64,000 nucleotides of DNA, from the NCBI GenBank assembly GCA_025716815.1, contig JAIXMN010000054.1, positions 1 through 64,000 on the forward strand, given 5' to 3'. The position numbers and the translations under genes are program-made. This DNA is from Dichotomocladium elegans (Eukaryota > Mucoromycota > Mucoromycetes > Mucorales > Lichtheimiaceae). Every line of letters starts with the position of its first letter. Positions within the stretch are counted from its first letter, which is position 1. Positions 31,249 through 41,152 of the stretch are shown here, piece after piece. The notes under the pieces were generated by a model. That model made no database searches and was not told the origin of the DNA. It worked only from the letters and a program-made list of their open reading frames with translations.

Positions 31249-31506
31249 GAACTGAGTCGATCAAAAACGGAGTCACGGGATTTAGTTGTTCCCTGTACAC
31301 TAGAGAAATCTACATAATACCAAAATTTGTCAACTGTCTATATTAGCTGATCGCGCCCCATTTCCTTTCCCTCCCTCCTTATTAATCACAAACTCAAACG
31401 CACAGAACAAGTTAGTAATAGCGTAGCATACAAGTATTCACGACCCCCACGCTAATCAACTTAATCTCATAAAAGCTATCCCAAGAACTACAAGACTATC
31501 TGAACG
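31249..31506. other. 258-bp insert in the right inverted repeat of K
   Basis: Present in the right but not the left inverted repeat. AAAAG lies on both sides (5 bp). It begins TGAACTGAGTC and ends near GTACATC. It could be a small solo LTR or a non-autonomous element; I cannot assign a family. Confidence 0.5.
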
Positions 31507-31804
31507 TACATCAAAAGCATTCTGGGTCAAACAACGCAAAAATTTCATGACCTCAAATCGGAGTGTACTTGAAAAAATTTTTTTTTGGGGGGGAAACCAC
31601 TGACCCTGGGGCGTACATAAGGACTTTGTTATTCCTTTGGCAATGGTTCCATGCCGCTGGCATCTTTTCCCAGAAGAGACTGCACCTCTATCAGGTAGGC
31701 AGTTCACAGAAATATGGGCTGGAGGTGGCGATAATCACAGTTTCTGATAATAACCAACTTTGTTACTAACAATGATCTATTATCTAGGCCAGGAAACACA
31801 GATA

Positions 31805-32888
31805 ATGGACACTAGCATAATTGCTATATCTCGTCCATTTATGGCGCCCACAGTTGATGAGCAGATTGATGCAGAACTTAGTCAGCTTGTTTCTTTACGC
31901 CACACATACTCAAACCAACAAGAAAAAGTCACTTTTCTCAGCAAACTGAGAACACTTGTCGATGATCAACCGATCGACCTTGAAAATTTGCAACAGCCAA
32001 AACCTAGCACCAACCATTTTAGAAGCAGCAAGAAACGAGCACCCATCGCTCTTGAAATCCATGAACAAAAATGCAACAAAAAGGCGAAAACAATCGCAGG
32101 ACACGAAGCTTTGAGTATCTGGTATGCCTAGTACATTAATCTAGCTTACCTTACTGATGTATTAAATGTATAGGAACGGTGATACCAACCACCAACTTTC
32201 AAATATCCTCGCTCATGTCGAACGTTTCGGCACTACTAGCACCATCCCACAAACGCCCATAATGTCGGACCTTCACCTTGTCACAGATATTATTCCACGC
32301 CATACTGTTGACTCAGTTTTTAATCCTCTTGGTGATGGCAATTGTGGTTTTCGTGCAATTGCATTTGCTGTGTATGGCGCAGAAGATGAATACGAATACG
32401 TGAAGAAGGAGATGCGCGAGCAGTTTATTGCTATGCAAGATAAGGATTATGTAGGGTATCTGAAAGCCCGCATCGAAAAGGTGCTGAGTGAGGCATCAGG
32501 GGAATGGTTCATTTCCCCAGAATGTTCACAGATTGCGGCGGACACATTTGGGCGACTGATTGCTGTTTATGGCAGTAACACTTACCTCTTCCTCCCTTTC
32601 CAAACCCACCCTGCTAAGGCGAAGAGTATGCACCCGATCGTGCTGCAACTCATCGGGAGTCACTTTATCCTTGTCAAGATTAAGGAAGATGCACCATTCC
32701 AGTGGCCTGAGGTGGACCCGTTTCGTGTTGGTGTAATGAAACGGAATGGTCGAGATGATCCGTGGGAGTCTCTTTTCTCGTCTTCATTTGAGTATTCTCG
32801 TGGCCCCCACCAGGCGCTACCAATCCCTAAAGGCGGATTGAATGTGATAGCATGCAACATAAGTGATGATGACAGAATGTTGAAATAG
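31805..32888 (+). CDS. OTU-type cysteine protease gene, 5'-truncated, MULE-associated
   Basis: Exon to 32121, intron 32122-32173 (52 nt, GTATGC...TATAG, phase joins TG|G), then 32174-32888. The second exon encodes an OTU domain: NPLGDGNCGFRAIAFAVYG holds the Asp/Cys active-site box and GSHFILVKI holds the catalytic His. OTU proteases cleave ubiquitin chains. Upstream sequence from 31627 is partly open (LWQWFHAAGIFS) and probably belongs to a missing 5' part cut off by the end of K. OTU domains occur as extra modules in some MULEs, so I read this as transposon cargo or the C-terminal part of a transposase fusion, not a host gene. The poly-glutamate-poor tail has no other domain. Confidence 0.72.
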
Positions 32889-33140
32889 CAATTGCCTACA
32901 TTTAGAGCAACCCCAGCGGTATTTCTAAAACATAGTGACTTCCCTATATTTAGAAATAGAAATAGAAATGTGCATCCCCAGCGGTTTTTCTAAACGATTG
33001 CTATTTTCAAAAATTTGCTTCGTGCCAAGGTCCCCGCTTGCTAAAGATAGCAAGGCTCCCTACCGTTTTTCTATATTTCAGTTTCCCCGATAACCTGTAA
33101 CTTTGAATACTTCTTTTTACTCGTCCCTTTTTTTTTAAAC

Positions 33141-33997
33141 ATGTCCAACCCTGCTATCACCACCGCCATTGACAACGCTATCTCCAACGTCTCATCGGGG
33201 CCTGTGAGAAAAGGCAATCGAAGCACTGGCTATAAGCCAGATGAGGACAAGATGCTGGCGCATGCTTGGGTCCGCGTCTCCACGGATGGAATCAGTGGCA
33301 ACAGCCAAACTGAGAAGGAATTCTGGAGACGCGTACTGGACGATTATGAATCCACCAGACTGTCGAAGTGGGGAGGAAGATATTCCCAGCGAGAGGCGGG
33401 CGGTCTGGCCAGCCGCTGGCAAAAAATAAAGAAGGAGCTCCTGAAGTTTGCCGGCTACAAGGCCAGAGCCGAGCGCGAACGGGGCAGTGGACAGAACGAT
33501 GGCGACGTCGTAAGTACTTGATCCTAGGTGTAGCGGTATATAATATGATAATGGTGATAACTAAATTATGCTGGAAGTATAATGTCGCCAAAGACTTGTT
33601 CCTGGTGGCGGAAGAATGAAGTCTCGACTTCGAGTATGTGTGGCCGATCGTGTGTGATCAGCCATGCTGGCGAGACTGGTCGGCCAAAGGAAAGGGCAAG
33701 GCGTCTAGTGCTGAGTCTGGAAATGATGGGGCCGAAAGTTCTGATGTCCGTCCTGCTGGCCGCAAGCAGCAGAAGCTGCTGGAGGAGCGAAAGCGCAAGT
33801 GGGACGAGATCCACGAGAAGAACATCGAGCAAAACGATGCTTTTCTCGTGGAGATGCGCAGGAAGAATACGCTCCTTCAGGAATTGAAGGAGAACGCGAT
33901 CATGTCTGTCAACATGTCGACTTTGACAGACATGCAACGTGCATATTATGAGCATATGCAAAAGGAAATAATGGAGAAGCGAAACATCGCACAATAA
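33141..33997 (+). pseudogene. Harbinger Myb/SANT-like DNA-binding protein, one stop
   Basis: Exon 1 (33141-33509) encodes a trihelix/SANT-like domain (YKPDEDKMLAHAWVRVSTDG, then RYSQREAGGLASRWQKIKK). An intron starts GTAAGT at 33510 and ends at an AG near 33577. Exon 2 reads AKDLFLVAEE, then an in-frame TGA at about 33617, then SLDFEYVWPIVCDQPCW and a NAM-associated coiled-coil region ending at 33997 (KRKWDEIHEKNIEQNDAFL). In PIF/Harbinger elements this partner brings the transposase to the nucleus and to the ends. The stop, or an alternative splice avoiding it, decides whether it works. Confidence 0.75.
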
Positions 33998-34005
33998 AAA
34001 AATGT

Positions 34006-35353
34006 TTATTCTTGATTCCCCCGCATTTGCCACAGATGATGCGAAAGGTCTGTTCGTAGTTGCATGGAGATATTCCGATCCTTGATCATCCTGTCGCGGC
34101 CAGTCAACTCTTCAAGATTATTGTTATCTTGATGGGAAACCAGGGCAATAGGATCTTCTTCGTGAAGATATTGCGGGTCATCATCGTCGCGCTCATCCTC
34201 GACGATCATGTTATGCATGATAATGCATGCCTTCATGACCTTTTCAAGGTCGGAATGCTTCCACAATCTTGCTGGTCTGGAAATGATCTGGAAGCGGCCT
34301 TGAAGAACCCCGAAAGCTCTCTCGATATCTTTACGTACGCTTTCACGGACGGTAGTAAAATACTATAAAGAAAACAACCCCATATTAGAAACAGATATAC
34401 AAAAATAGTGTAGCTACATACCTGTTCGCGCTGTCCTCTTGGTTCAGCGTACGCCTGAACAATAGTCGACCATTTTGGATATATTCCATCCGCCAAATAG
34501 TATCCCATCGAATACTTGTTGTTGTTGATACTGAATTCGACAGGAGGGAGACGTCCAGACGCGATGTTATCCATTAAATTGGACCTATTCAAGACATTGA
34601 TATCATTCAGAGTTCCAGGTTGCCCAAAAAAGGCATGCCAAATCCATAAATCGCTTGAAGCGCTGCTTCAAGGATTACTGTTGGCACTTTCTCCTTGCCG
34701 GAAAACTGGCCGTGCCATGCCGTTGGGCAATTTTTCCATACCCAATGCATGCAATCTAGCGAGCCAAGCATTCCTGGAAAGCCACGTTTGGCATTCGCTG
34801 CCAGTATCTTCTCCAGGTCGGATGCATCTGGGGAGCGAAGGTACTGGGCACCAAATACGTTGATAACGCCAGAACAGAACCGCTTCATAGCCTCCAACCC
34901 GGTACTTTCCGCCATGTCAAAGTACTCGTCAAACATATCAGAGCTCGTGCCATAAGCCAGCTGCCTCATGGCCATCGTCACTTTCTGGAGAGCCGAATGA
35001 CCGAGCTTTCCTGCTGCGTCAGTTTTCTGACGAAAATATTCGTCATGGTCCTCCAAAGCGTTTACAATTCGGAGGAAAAGGTCTCGGCCCATCCGAAAAC
35101 GGCGCCGGAAGCGGTTGGCTGGATACCTTGGGTATTTAGCAAAGTAATCCTGATAAAGCCTTTCACCGCTCTGAACACGATCGCGGTGAATAGTGCGGCG
35201 TCCTGGTACAGATCCGCCTCTCTTAGATGGATATTCCATTTCTTCGCGTTCTGCTTCAAGCAAATTCCGGATACGCTTTTGGTTATTGCGCCAGTATATT
35301 TCCTCATCATCTGCTTCAGCAAAAAGTTCTGCTAGCTGTCTTGGGGTGGCCAT
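34006..35353 (-). pseudogene. PIF/Harbinger transposase, one frameshift
   Basis: Starts at the ATG at 35353 (MATPRQLAELFAEADDEE). First catalytic Asp in GMLGSLDCMHWVWKNCPTAW. A one-base shift near 34660 precedes the normal DLWIWHAFFGQPGTLNDINV (second Asp). Then YYLADGIYPKW, a 59-nt intron (34363-34421), and ERAFGVLQGRFQII with the third catalytic Glu, ending near 34006. All key residues are present. The single frameshift is the only clear defect. It acts in trans with the Myb-like protein encoded convergently 9 bp away. Confidence 0.87.
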
Positions 35354-35546
35354 TTCGAAAAGTAAGAGAAAGAAAACAAAGGTCTCTCTAAATTTAGCAG
35401 AGATATACCACTGGGGAATAAAGTTTCTTAGCTAAAATGGGAAAATAGCGGACCACTAGGGAAAATTGAATTTTTTAAGGTTATTGCTAAAGATGGCAAC
35501 ATGTCTATGTGGCTTTAGAATAGAAATACCGCTGGGGTTGCTCTTA

Positions 35547-35883
35547 AAGGGCTTTTTTTAATAAAAAAACACGCATTACAGAAACTGACTCACGCTTTAC
35601 AGCGGGTGGTAATGCATTTATTTGAAACATCTGCCAGCGATGTCCATGCTGTCTATGAAGATGAATGGCCACAGTTTGAGGTGGGGTGGTGCGCGCCAGG
35701 TGAGGTTTGCATGAGGGGTGGTGTAAGAGCGTGGTGTGGGGTGGGCCACCAGCTGGGTTTGAAACAGGGGTGGTGTAAATGGGGTGGTGCAAATAGCAAA
35801 ACCCAAAAAATTTTTTGAAGAGGACTTGTAAAATTTTTTTTGGGGGGGGTGGGGCCTGAGGGGTGGGGCATTCTAAGGACTTT
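35547..35883. other. Right arm and inverted end of J
   Basis: No gene. It contains repeated GGGGTGGTG units (35680-35800) and then the J inverted end (AAAATTTTTTTTGGGGGGG, GGGGCCTGAGGGGTGGGGC, TAAGGACTTT). It matches 17499-17580 in reverse. Confidence 0.6.
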
Positions 35884-36334
35884 TAAACCCTCCTTACTTC
35901 GTCTCCGTGAAGCTTGTGCATCTGCTGCCCAGCGACTTTCCGCCAATGCTCAATGGGACAAAGCTACCTAGGATGCCGTGCTCAAGCCCCAGGTTTTCGC
36001 TATTGGAGATCATGTCCTAGTGTGTCACGAAAATAAGCTTGGCCTTGAGTACAACTGGAAGGGTCCTTTTGTGGTAATTGCACGCAACCTCGATACCGAT
36101 ATCTACCAGTTACGCGACATGAACGGTTCTCTTTATAATTCATGGGTCCATACTGATCGCCTCCATCCCATACACCATCCCACCACCCCGCAATCCAGCT
36201 GGTATGATCCTGCCTCCTCACGTGCTGCCGATCGCTGCACTCTTGCTACGAACGCCTTGTTATTGCTCGAGGACAACCAAGTGTTTCGGGAGAGGGTATT
36301 GTCATGGCCAGATACTGCTGGTCACACAAACTAA
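35884..36334 (+). pseudogene. pol: Pol C-terminus of element H
   Basis: It encodes the integrase C-terminal region: SLLRLREACASAAQRLSANA, an in-frame TAG near 35968 where others have a Trp codon, then QVFAIGDHVLVCHENKL and the GPY/F module (YNWKGPFVVIARNLDTDIYQ). It ends RVLSWPDTAGHTN with the stop inside the 3' LTR, as in B. Closest in sequence to element G. A fragment only. Confidence 0.85.
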
Positions 36335-36686
36335 TGCATTAACATTCATCGTACAGGATTTTTACTTTCCTCTCGTACAGTAGTGGGGAAATAAAACCAA
36401 GGTGTAAGTAATTTTAAAAGCAGGAAGGTTGGTTTCAACATGTTTCATTTTAAATCCACAAAAAAATAAGGGAAGAGACAAGGTCCGCCGCTGAAAAGAC
36501 GTAGGGGGAGTAAGTAAAGGTCAAAGTCTAAGTAGAAGACACAAGGCGCAGGATAAAAAGATTAATCGGAAAGTAACAAATAAAAGGTGTGATTTTCGAG
36601 GCACAACACAGTGCGTGGATAATAAGGAGTTATCTGGGCCGCCCAGGCTGGGGAAACTTCCCCAGGACACCAGCCTGAAGGTGTCT

Positions 36687-39600
36687 GAACATCATTATGG
36701 GCCCCCTACCCTCAGGGCTCCCCCCCAAGAAATTTTTGAATTTATAAGCCCGCAGGTTTGCTAGTCAGCCATTCACTTTGCCGCGAAATTTTTCTCTGTT
36801 GGCCTTCACTGCTGCAACTGTCTACCACAATCTGCTCAAATCTCTGCTTCTTGCATCGTGATCTTTTGACTCATTATTTCACGAAACAGACAACATCACC
36901 TGGCTGGAGCATGCCATTTGATCCTTGAATTCCCCTGTGCCAAATCATTCAGTCCAAACGCAATTCTCTGCTTTTCTCGCCGCAAAAAAAAACTGATGCA
37001 GCCTTCGCATTTTCTTTAACAATTATGGCGCACTTCAACATACGTCATCCCTCTTGGAAAGAAAAAAAAACGCAACATCTTTTTGATTGTGCAGTTTTTT
37101 CACTAATTCGTTTACTAATCTCAAATGTGTACTCGGGCAGCGCATTTGTGTTTCATCGTTTAGCGGTAAGTTGCAGGCGATTCAGGGCGGTTTGGGATTT
37201 TGGCAAAAAAAGAAACAGCTCAGATGTTCCGTCCATTTTGCAGACATCTGCTCCAATCTTGTGTTGAACAGATGTTTGTATGCTTTAGAGACATTACGCA
37301 ATGCTTCGACTGCCGCTCTCCTCCCCCCTTTTTTTGCTTACTGACTCTACAAGAGAGTTCAAGTACTGCGCGGTTTTCTAATGGAAAGGATAGTATACAC
37401 GAAATGCACAACAGTTTCGCCATCGATTAGGAAATTGTCTTGCTGCATTAACAATAAGTCAATCACAATCAGCAGCAAAGTGAATCATCACCGCATTTCG
37501 TAACAACATCTCTCTGAACAATATGCCAAAACTATACGCCGAGGAATAATGGAACGTCAGACCTACCAGCAACTTGTGCGGCTAGAACCAGTCAGCAGCG
37601 CAAACGCTTGGAATGACTGAACAGCGTGACAATTAGGAGGTGATGTGCTGAGAGGAACTGGTTAAAGAACACCGAGGATTAAAAGGCTGTTTTGAAGTAT
37701 ATAAGGATCGGGAGAAATGTATGGATTGTTGCCTCTTTAATTTTGGCGGCGAAGTTTCATATGGTGACCAATCTTTGACACACGGTTCAGTTCTGCCTCT
37801 AGACGAAGTGCTGCTTGTAAAAGCATTTCGCCATCTTCGTCATCAGCAACGTACGATCGCTTTAAAGTATTGCTCATGCGAGCGAATACAGCTTTCACTC
37901 TATTGTCGATTGACTCATGAGCTTCAGCTTCGTCGTCCCCAGGCGCCGACCTTTGGTTCCCTGGAAAGACTGTCGTGTTCACCGCCAAGACAGCTTCATC
38001 GGGTTTCATCGAATGTGTAGGACAGTGCCGAAACACTAAGTACATGTGCTTACATGCCCTTTTTTTACGATCATACGCCGGACATGTGCAAGCACTGACA
38101 TGTGTATTCTCGCAATACACCTTTCGTTAAGGGAACAAATTAGTTTGTAGAAGGTGGAAAATCAATGATGTGTGTACCTCGTAGAATTTCTCTGCGTTTG
38201 TAAAAGAACGCACGCGGAAGCCTTCACCGTTGCTAAGAGGCACCACAAAAGATGGAACTTCGCTCTCAGGAATTAGGCTAGCAATCCTCACAAGTGCTCG
38301 CTCATCCCGCTGCATTTTGTTTTTAGTGCCGACAAGGTTCGTCAATCTCCTAATCTCCCACTGGATGTCAAAGTCAATCTCATCAACAAGAAGGAAGACA
38401 AGACCATCTAGTCTGCGATTCTGCTTTCGACGCATATAAATCGTCTTAAGCTGGTTATGCCAACTTTCAACGTAGTTGTTTGTCTCCATGTTTGTGAAGA
38501 CATCAGGCTGATGGCATGCTGCCCATCGTTGTACTTGTTGCGGTTGAAGCCAATTGCGAGTGAAGTACGACAGGAAATCATTCTGTTCGGAATACGTCGT
38601 CTTAAAGCATTCAAGCCGCGTTTGAAAAGATATCACGTCATTCTCATACATGAGTTCTTTCAGGTCGCTCATGACACCTTTCCTCGATGTCTTTTTTCGT
38701 CTCGGCGTCAGTAGCTACAACTTTTGCGCGGATGTTATTCATCCATGCACGTAAAACGTGCCAATTGCAATACTGTATGTTGCAGTCGTTGCCCCACACG
38801 GACCGAATTGCATTGCCCTCTGGAAAACTGCAATCAATTGTCACCTTCTTAGGTCTCATCCCAATATTTGCGAGCGACTGAAGCCAGGCTGCAACTGGCC
38901 GAGATGTGAGGTCGTTCGTCAAATAATAAGCAACTGGGACACCACGACCAGCAGCTTCGTGGAGGATGATAAGAGTGTAAAGGACTGTGTTCGGATAAGC
39001 AGTTACATCATGTGTGGCGTCCATGCTAAAGTATTTCGCTTTCTTCAACAGATCGCACTGCCACTTCGAACAAAACCCAAACGATATGTCGCGCTCATTG
39101 ATGGTTTCAACGAAGACGCTATGTCCACCACTCCGTAATTCGGACATCCATTTCCTCGTTGATTCAAAATCATCACCGCTCTTACGCGTACGTTCCTTCA
39201 ACATCTGGTGATATTCATTATAAACATCAACAGTGTGGAGGTAGGCAGCTCGTTTGTTTTGCGGCGCGTCGATAAATTGGCGCCGGAGAGCGTTGCGTAC
39301 TTCTCGGACAGAATATCCCTTCTGTAGCCCCTCTCTGATCATATTCCTGACTTCATCAGTATTTGGGAGATAGGCGACATCTTCAATACTCCCGGGAATA
39401 TGATTGGTATGCCCATTCCGACATTTTCAGATAAACATTTTCAGGATCAGAAGGGTAGCAAGTGGCGAGAAGTGTAGCTGTGCATCCGACTTTCTTGGAA
39501 TCAGCCTGATTCAGTCTAAGCTGGCCACTTTCACCACCAGGCACACGTTCTAAATGAGGTCGTGGTTTACCAGCCCGATGGCACTCGAATTTCTTGGACC

Positions 39601-40987
39601 ACAACACCGATTGCGAAGTCAATCGTTTCTTTTCCACTATAAACATTATGAACATCGCGTTCACATCTAGATCGGCGACATTACCATTGGGTTTAACACT
39701 CCAACCCTTTGACACCCAAAGTTCACCAGACTCTAGTGCTGAGTCCTTCAAGGTTTGTTCCCAGTTGTGAATGCTGACAATGCCTGTACTGGTAGTTGCG
39801 CGCACAGGAACAACGATGGTCGATGGCGTGTTATCTGAAAGTGCTGACATTTGAATGAGCAATGAAGGAAAAGAAAGCACATCGTCTAAAAACTTTTTTA
39901 TTTATTTATTCACAATTTCGGATATTCTGTGAAAGTGCATATCATCCCTGAGCAGTTTTCAGCTCATACTCGACTTCACTATTATGTGCACATCAGCAAT
40001 GCTCCTGTCAATAATCTCAGCACATCACCTCCTAATTGTCACGCTGTTCAGTCATTCCAAGCGTTTGCGCTGCTGACTGGTTCTAGCTGCACAAGTTGCT
40101 GGTAGGTCTGACGTTCCATTATTCCTCGGCTTATAGTTTTGGCATATTGTTCAGAGAGATGTTGTTACGAAATGCGGTGATGATTCACTTTGCTGCTGAT
40201 TGTGATTGACTTATTGTTAATGCAGCAAGACAATTTCCTAATCGATGGCGAAACTGTTGTGCATTTCGTGTATACTATCCTTTCCATTAGAAAACCGCGC
40301 AGTACTTGAACTCTCTTGTAGAGTCAGTAAGCAAAAAAAGGGGGGAGGAGAGCGGCAGTCGAAGCATTGCGTAATGTCTCTAAAGCATACAAACATCTGT
40401 TCAACACAAGATTGGAGCAGATGTCTGCAAAATGGACGGAACATCTGAGCTGTTTCTTTTTTTGCCAAAATCCCAAACCGCCCTGAATCGCCTGCAACTT
40501 ACCGCTAAACGATGAAACACAAATGCGCTGCCCGAGTACACATTTGAGATTAGTAAACGAATTAGTGAAAAAAACTGCACAATCAAAAAGATGTCGCGTT
40601 TTTTTTTCTTTCCAAGAGGGATGACGTATGTTGAAGTGCGCCATAATTGTTAAGGAAAATGCGGAAGGCTGCATCAGTTTTTTTTTTTTTGCGGCGAGAA
40701 AAGCAGAGAATTGCGTTTGGACTGAATGATTTGGCACAGGGGAATTCAAGGATCAAATGGCATGCTCCAGCCAGGTGATGTTGTCTGTTTCGTGAAATAA
40801 TGAGTCAAAGGATCACGATGCAAGAAGCAGAGATTTGAGCAGATTGTGGTAGACAGTTGCAGCAGTGAAGGCCAACAGAAAAATTTCGCGGCAAAGTGAA
40901 TGGCTGACTAGCAAACCTGCGGGCTTATAAATTCAAAAATTTCTTTGGGGGGGGAGCCCTGAGGGTAGGGGGCCCATAATGATGTTC
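36687..40987 (-). mobile_element. MULE element C1 with about 970-bp inverted repeats
   Basis: 4301 bp. The ends read GAACATCATTATGGGCCCC inward; inverted repeats are 36687-37653 and 40015-40987. The duplication GAAGGTGTC(T/C) lies at 36677-36686 and 40988-40997 (9-10 bp). It is inserted in the left end of the Crypton, inside one of its end motifs. A second copy (C2) starts at 63286. The transposase gene is frameshifted. Confidence 0.92.
37737..39880 (-). pseudogene. MULE transposase of element C1, frameshifted
   Basis: Same gene family as the K transposase and co-linear with it. Start ATG at 39850 or 39880. FAR1/WRKY-like finger (FECHRAGKPRPH, KKVGC). A frameshift near 39400. The core has Asp in SMDATHDVTAYPN and TIDCSFPEGN and YCNWHVLRAW. 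A second frameshift lies near 38670. Then NNYVESWHNQLK with the third catalytic residue, a 57-nt intron (38121-38177), and the SWIM finger (CTCPAYDRKKRACKHMYL). Two frameshifts make it non-functional. Confidence 0.87.
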
Positions 40988-41152
40988 GAAGGTGTCCTGA
41001 CTCAGATAATCAATTTCCAAAATTTTTTGAAATAATGGCATTTCATTGGTTAGGATTTGTATTGCTAGAATATGGTAGAACGTTCAGTGACATTTAAAAG
41101 TATAAAAACGATGCTTTGGGCCATCCTTCTAATAGAGTTTACTCAGTAAAAG

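Larger units (their letters stand above)
19696..31627 (-). mobile_element. MULE element K with about 1.1-kb inverted repeats, carrying nested MULE-2
   Basis: The ends read AAAGTCCTTATGTACGCCCCAG inward on both sides. The left inverted repeat is 19696-19815 plus 26966-27962, split by MULE-2. The right one is 30236-31627, with a 258-bp insert. Between them lies one intact minus-strand transposase gene. No duplication is evident outside: the flanks are GTTGAACC and GTTATTCC. It lies between the J transposase fragment and the truncated OTU gene, both cut at their 5' sides, so insertion or later recombination was accompanied by a deletion. Confidence 0.75.
32905..35543. mobile_element. PIF/Harbinger element, near-complete
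   Basis: 2639 bp with inverted ends GAGCAACCCCAGCGGTATTTCTA and the 3-bp duplication TTA (32902-32904 and 35544-35546), which is typical of PIF/Harbinger. It has two convergent genes: a Myb/SANT-like DNA-binding protein (plus) and a DDE transposase (minus). Each carries only one obvious lesion. It inserted just after the OTU gene's stop codon. Confidence 0.93.
17499..35883. mobile_element. Interval J bounded by inverted MULE-type ends (composite or rearranged)
   Basis: Both edges carry the same inverted end: AAAGTCCTTAG, then CCCCACCCCTCAGGCCCC, a C run, an A/T run and ACAAGTCC, alike for about 80 bp. After removing nested elements the interval holds a 3' MULE transposase fragment (minus), the OTU gene (plus) and about 1 kb of AT-rich sequence. 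No duplication is seen: the outside bases are GATGG on the left and TAAACCCTC on the right. The flanks are two different gypsy elements in opposite orientation. It may be a large rearranged MULE rather than one clean insertion. Confidence 0.5.

Noticed and set aside
19696..31627. GTTGAACC / GTTATTCC as an imperfect target duplication of K
   Set aside because: Only 5 of 8 positions match and the flanking genes are unrelated, so I do not treat it as a duplication.
35680..35800. GGGGTGGTG-rich stretch as a telomere-like or G-quadruplex element
   Set aside because: The units are irregular and belong to the right arm of J; no telomeric array is present.
37025..40749. Repeated 60-140-codon frames at 37025-37430, 40238-40749 and 63524-63945
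   Set aside because: They are the inverted repeat of MULE C in three copies; low-complexity translations.
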